A DNA stretch of 64,000 nucleotides, from the NCBI GenBank assembly GCA_900660155.1, contig CABFPE010000154.1:539123-603122 (forward strand), in the 5' to 3' direction. Both the position numbers and the translations under genes were made by a program. The notes below the pieces were generated by a model. It was given only the letters and a program-made list of their open reading frames with translations, did not search any database and was not told the DNA's origin. This document shows positions 59,000-64,000 of the stretch, piece after piece; within the stretch, counting starts at the first letter, position 1; every line of letters starts with the position of its first letter. This DNA comes from Hofstenia miamia. Taxonomy: Eukaryota > Xenacoelomorpha > Acoela > Hofsteniidae.

Positions 59000-60200
59000 A
59001 TTGAATATAGGAAAGGCACATTCCATAACAATGTGGACTTCTGGACATCATTGCCAGAGTACCAGAGATGCAGTGAAAACAGATGGAGAGAAAAAGCCAT
59101 TCCAGTTCTTGCCACACACTGAGTATGAAGGACTGCCAGAGATAAACGTGGAAAAGAAAGGCCAAGTGGTACTACTGATAGTAATGAGGGAAGAGATATC
59201 TGAACAAGAAATAGCAGATAAACAAAGAGTTGACATAATCCTCGTTGAAATTATAAAATGATAGGAGAACCTCAGATAACACTATCCAAAATAACAGCAG
59301 GATATTATGAACACTATAAATGCAAAATCAACAGGAATGGGCTATTATACATCAAAGCTGGTAATAACTGGATTGTGATTCCTGACTACTTTAAGAGAGA
59401 ACTAATATGAAAAATACATGAGAAAGGTCATTTGGGAATTACACAGATGGAGAAGACGTTTAATGGAAGATTCATAACAATAGCCATGAGGAAAGTCATC
59501 GAGCACATCATTAATAAGTGCACAACATGCCTCCTCAATAATAAATAACACTTTCTGACACAAAGAGCGCCATTAGAAAAAATTATTGCGACTCAACCTA
59601 ATAAAATAGTCCACATAGACCTGGAAATAATATCAAAGGATGCACAAGGCTACCAATATCTACTAGTAATGGTAGATAATTTTACTAAGTATGCAAGGAT
59701 GGTCCCAATGCGGAATACCACAGCAGAAACCACAGCAGAACTAGTCTTAAAAGAATGGATACTGTGACTAGGACCAATGGAAACGATTATAACAGATAAG
59801 GGGCTCCAATTCAAGAGTGGAAGTTTCCAGGAAATAGCAAAGCTCCTGAAAATCACAAGCAAGTGAACAAACACGTATCATTTGCAAGCAAATGGAGCAG
59901 TGGAGCCACTCAATTGAACACTAATCAAGCTAATCAGAGTAGCAACAACAAGGATATGGGGAAGCAGATGGAGAGAAGTCAATGAAATGATTGAATACTA
60001 TTATAACACCTTGGTGCACGCAAAAACTGGAGTCTCACCATTCAAGGCAATGTTCAGAAGAGAAGCAGCAACCCCACTTTCAATGCAATACACCAACTAC
60101 AGTGGAAAGTTGGACAACACATACATACAACAACTGAAAGACCAAATTACAGGGATCCACAAAACATACAACAACTGAAAGACCAAATTACAGGGATCCA
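59000..60200 (+). pseudogene. Integrase region of copy C
   Basis: Connection with DFWTSLPEYQR, then HHCC module (HEKGHLGITQMEKTF near 59420; CTTCLLNN near 59520), catalytic core with HIDLEIISKDAQGYQYLLVM (59615-59670) and ETIITDKGLQF, and C-terminal MIEYYYNTLVHAKTG (59987). A 41-bp tandem duplication lies at 60123-60204. Fossil. Confidence 0.85.
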
Positions 60201-60204
60201 CAAA
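60123..60204. repeat. 41-bp tandem duplication in copy C
   Basis: Two adjacent copies of a 41-base unit (60123-60163 and 60164-60204). Not present in copies A or D at the same place. Confidence 0.88.
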
Positions 60205-60306
60205 ACAATGTTTTACAACATAAAAAAATCAGCAGTGAGACAGCAACGAAATTACAATTTAAAAATCTATGGTCACACACACAAAGTAGGAGATAAAGTA
60301 TACACA

Positions 60307-61122
60307 TTCACACTGATTAAACTCACAAACACAAACCAAGTCCGGAAGTTGAAAATGGTATGGTCCAGCCCCCACATGATAACACAAACACTACTGAACA
60401 ATGAATATATGTTACACAATAATAGACTATTACATTTTCAAAACTTGAAGAGAGCAACAGCAGACATTGAAGAGACAAAGATAGATGAGAAAGCTGAATT
60501 CAAAGTATGCCAAATTAATGGCAACAAAATTATATATGAAGAAGAATTCGACAATGAATATACAGCGGACATCAGAGATGATGACTTGTGCCAAAGAGTG
60601 CTGCCCCAGAGGACAGCAAGAAATAAACCTATATATGACCCTGAAATATGGGATATAAATTTACTAACTGCATTTAGGAAATTAGAGGAAAATGATGCAC
60701 NTTCACACTGATTAAACTCACAAACACAAACCAAGTCCGGAAGTTGAAAATGGTATGGTCCAGCCCCCACATGATAACACAAACACTACTGAACAATGAA
60801 TATATGTTACACAATAATAGACTATTACATTTTCAAAACTTGAAGAGAGCAACAGCAGACATTGAAGAGATGAAGATAGATGAGAACCCCAAATTCAAAA
60901 TATGCTGAATTAATGGCAATGAAATTATATATGATATGTATGATTTAGACAGCCTAAATGAAGAAGAATTCGACGATGAATATACAGCGGACATCAGAGA
61001 TGATGACTTGTGCCAAAGAGTGCTGCCCCAGAGGACAGCAACAAATAAACCTATATATAACCCTGAAATATGGGATATAAATTTACTAACTGCATTTAGG
61101 AAATTAGAGGAAAATGATGCAC
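60307..61122. repeat. Direct duplication around a lone N
   Basis: Bases 60307-60700 and 60702-61122 are nearly the same sequence (from TTCACACTGATTAAAC to AATGATGCAC), differing by a few bases and 27 extra bases in the second copy, with a single N between. Best explained by two allelic or sister-copy contigs joined end to end without overlap merging. Confidence 0.85.
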
Positions 61123-61219
61123 CCCTGATGAAGAAGAGAGTGCACAGAAATCAACAACTGGAGGAGCTCTCAACCATGAACAGGAGAAGGAGAGTTCAAA
61201 GATGTTCTCAAACCAGATG

Positions 61220-61545
61220 TTGACTCAAGGGCAGAAGGGATGAGAACAAAGAACTGATGAACAGACGACATAGAGTGAGAAGGCGTCCTAGTAGTCAAAA
61301 AGGCTGATTCAAGGGCAGGGAGACCAACAGACAAAAAGCCTCTCCCACAAGGGATCTGCACAGCTGATTTAAGGGCACGCAGAAAACTGGTGTGCAGTTC
61401 AACTTTCCCTCCCAAAGTCCATGACACTGATTCAAGTGCAGTGAGACACTGGTAGTTGCAGAGGAAGGTTTAAGTGGTGGAAGAATCATGGATATGTGAA
61501 AGCAATTCATGGCTGATAGGAGTAAATGTGAGCTGATTCAAGACT
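61220..61545 (+). repeat. SR-motif repeats between integrase and ORF3, copy C
   Basis: Motif cores at 61225, 61309, 61369, 61432, 61507 and 61538 encoding DSRAE, DSRAG, DLRAR, DSSAV, NSWL and DSRLN. The first five are spaced 84, 60, 63 and 75 bases, all multiples of three and nearly equal to copy G. Confidence 0.72.
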
Positions 61546-61649
61546 GAATCAGTAGAAACTATCAGCATATATTCACAGCCCAGGGACCAGCAGATTACCA
61601 TTACAGATGACCCAGCTACACACCTCCTCAGAGACCACCTCAGAGAGAA

Positions 61650-64000
61650 AAGTATGATCTAAAGAAAGAGAAAAATAGATGTCTAAAATTGATGGAGAAA
61701 CATTACACCTTAGTTTATTGGACCATTGAAAATGTGTTACAATGTGTTCACAAAGTTATCCCCAGAAATGAAAGACACATAAGGAACGTTGCGAAAACCA
61801 AAGAGAAGTATCTACTGATATTGTTTGATGCAAACAACAGACCAAAAATAAATGTGATTATAAGCTGCCCTCAAGAGATGAATGAAACATTAGAGAGACT
61901 GTACATGCAAAGCACAGTGCACATTTTATTCAATGATGAGTTCACACTGGACATGATGCAAGCCATAATGGTGTATAAAGACAAAATAGCTGAAATACTG
62001 GAAATAAACATTGACAAAGGAAATCTTATGATTATACATGTACTGAAACAAAAAGAATATACAAAAAACTTGGAGAAGAAAATAGATGAAATGTTGAAAA
62101 TGGCAAGAGTACAAAACGTCGAAGTAGTAATTATCACAATATCAACAAACAAAGACATGTCTGAGCACATAAGAGAAGCATGCATGCTAGCTGAAAATAT
62201 CTTCCCATGGGAGAGAACACCAAGAACTACGACAATCCCAGAGTTGATATGATTTGATCTACAGATAGATTACTGGGCACAAATCTACAGAATTATAGTA
62301 GATCCATGCATCACTATTGACCTCTACAGACAAACAAAAACAATAGAATTAATGTCAGACACAGATGGAATAGAAAATGCCAACACATTATTCATAAAGT
62401 GCAGTCTGATGCAATGACAAGAGCATCAACAACAAATCCAGACAATATGGAGAAACATGAAACAACAACAAAAAGTAGAGGAAGGTTGGCCAGAGATAAG
62501 AATCAAAGCACCATCATGGAAATTTCACAAATCTGTAGAAATGGCACTAACAGAGGTTAACAAAGCCTATGAGCTCAACATGAAAAAAGATTTCAAACAG
62601 TTACTAATTGAAGAGAAAAATGCACCAGAGATACACTACAGAACAACAGCATGGACACTAGCAATATTTACAACTGAAGAGGCAGAACTGAAACTCCTGA
62701 CACACCTGCTATAATTTAGGAAAAGTGAAAAAGTATGAGATAGCGATAGCTCTGATAAACATGCAAACGAAAAATTGGTCACACAGGAAAGCTGGAGTCA
62801 CCAAATAGATCAGAAAAGCCACTGCAAACAATGGAAAAGATACTTAGTAGAATGATAATGAAAGAAAGCCCATTGGGAAAAATATCAGTAATAAGCATTG
62901 CTAACAAGACTGGGATATGCCCCAGCAAAATTAAGATATTCAATGAACCAATGAAAAAATATATGTGGGAGTGATATCTGAAACACAAATAAAACAACTG
63001 GAATGTCAACCATGGCTGACAACAAGAAAAATCATCAAATGAAAACTAGCATGCACAGAGGAGATTAGAAAAACATTAGTGCAGAAAGATGTGCAGAAAA
63101 CCCTTGACCACAAAATGGAAAGATATGAACAAGACACAAAAAATCATACAAAGTGCGGAAATGATTAAATGAGGGGGTATAACGGAACATGTGGAGGTCT
63201 GCGAAATGGTGACAAAATCCCAAGCAGAGATGATAGAAGAAGAAAAATTGTTAGCATCCTCAAGATTACTATTATCTCCTAAAATGCAGCAGACAATAGA
63301 CAGAATAAACATAGAGAAATGGGGAGAAATCAGCCTAGCAATAACAATAAAATGGATAGATACCAATGATTAATGGTTCCTAGTTGAGATCAAAGTCACT
63401 AAGGAAGCCAAGGATATCAAGAAACTTCCAAAATATTAGAGAGCAGCAAAGAGTGGCAACAATGAAGCTCATGTATATGGAAGTGTTTACACGGACAGAT
63501 TTGGAAGAGCTACTGAAAACATACAATTAACTAGCTGTAGATGTTGAATGTATAACAGCAAGAATAGACATCAAAGAAGAAATATGACTAAAACTAAGCT
63601 GAAGGGGATTAACACAAGCATTTTGGAACACTATCCCAGAAGCTAAAATAAACTACCCGCCATGATAGGCTTAGCAATGGCACCAACTATGGAAGGCCCA
63701 TACCCACACATCAAGAGACAAATAGAAAGGAAGATTCTAATCTGCACACCGCAGAAACTATTGCGATACTAAGGGTACTCCCACAATGGAGATTACTGAA
63801 AGAGTTTAAAGTGGCAAAAAACATTCCTACATGAATATAAGTCAACACAATATAAGTGAACACAGAAAGAAACGCAAAAGCTATGGTAGAGCAAGATAAC
63901 TATAAAAGATCAAAGGAGATAATGCAAAGAAACGACAACAGAGAGAGGGTCTACACACAAGGGAGACCTATTAACATACAGTTACAAGATTTCAGAAAAG
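61650..64000 (+). pseudogene. ORF3 region of copy C (unknown protein, runs off window)
   Basis: Long coding region after the pol tail, over 2.3 kb here and longer in fragment I. First segment 61689-62252 (MMEKHYTLVYWTIENVLQ, later MNETLERLYMQSTVHILF and NVEVVIITISTNKDM) looks alpha/beta. It is followed by the DYWAQIYRIIVDPC stretch, 62457-62714 (KAPSWKFHKSVEMALTEVNK) and ANKTGICPSKI near 62900. Position equals that of env in retroviruses, but no signal peptide, membrane segment or Cys pattern is visible. Similar segments in D, E, G and I. Fossil; function unknown. Confidence 0.72.

Larger units (their letters stand above)
53775..64000 (+). mobile_element. Ty3/Gypsy LTR retrotransposon copy C (3' end outside window)
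   Basis: The best preserved copy: LTR1 (53775-54877), primer-binding site, gag, protease, SR linker, RT, RNase H, integrase, acidic tail, SR linker and ORF3 running past the window end. Inserted in an LTR3. It keeps more CpG than D or E. Broken, with about twenty or more breaks. A duplicated stretch around a lone N at 60701 is probably an assembly fault rather than part of the element. Confidence 0.9.

Noticed and set aside
61220-61545. CRISPR-like array of spaced repeats
   Set aside because: Only 8-12 bases are shared, spacing is in codon multiples, there are no cas genes, and the context is an animal retroelement.
61650-64000. Calling ORF3 an envelope gene because of its position
   Set aside because: No signal peptide, transmembrane segment, furin-like site or cysteine pattern is visible in the fragments.

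Overview
This is a draft-assembly stretch of an AT-rich animal genome, most likely from an invertebrate; the phylum cannot be fixed from the sequence. Almost all of it is transposable-element DNA. I found no host gene I can defend, no tRNA or rRNA, and nothing bacterial. Three gaps of exactly 1000 N (11494-12493, 22555-23554, 48176-49175) and one lone N (60701) mark assembly joins, all inside repeats.

The dominant component is a group of related Ty3/Gypsy (Metaviridae) LTR retrotransposons, all decayed. Copy A (minus, 1-6523), copy G (minus, 6815-9569), copy D (plus, 9570-19181 resuming at 35254), the E/H tandem array (minus, 19182-35249), fragments I (plus) and F (minus) at 49521-52885, and copy C (plus, 53775 to the window end, the best preserved) share one plan. 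It runs LTR, primer-binding site, coiled-coil gag with zinc knuckle, aspartic protease, reverse transcriptase, RNase H, integrase, and then a long third coding region (called ORF3 here) with no recognisable domain. Copies inserted into one another leave a readable nest: D lies in G, E lies in D, solo LTRs lie in E and D, one solo LTR lies inside another, and C lies in an LTR that itself lies in F. Nearly every insertion that can be checked has a 4-bp target duplication.

The middle (36.1-48.2 kb) is more varied. It holds a nearly full-length CR1/Jockey-group LINE with a PHD-finger ORF1 (36523-40405), a palindrome-rich foldback or MITE-like element (42488-43256), a short orphan ORF with a transposase-like helix-turn-helix (44231-44560), and a Tc1 transposon with paired inner and outer terminal sites (46046-48161) carrying a smaller DDE transposon in its arm. 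An 18-base match to the Tn5/Nextera mosaic end at 45234 looks like a sequencing-library artefact and casts doubt on the local join.

The two most unusual signals are in the Gypsy group. One is ORF3, whose protein similarity is kept across copies with conservative replacements. The other is a spaced peptide motif, [A/T]-[D/N]-S-R-[A/V], repeated three times between protease and reverse transcriptase and five or six times between integrase and ORF3, with in-frame spacing that is nearly the same in different copies.
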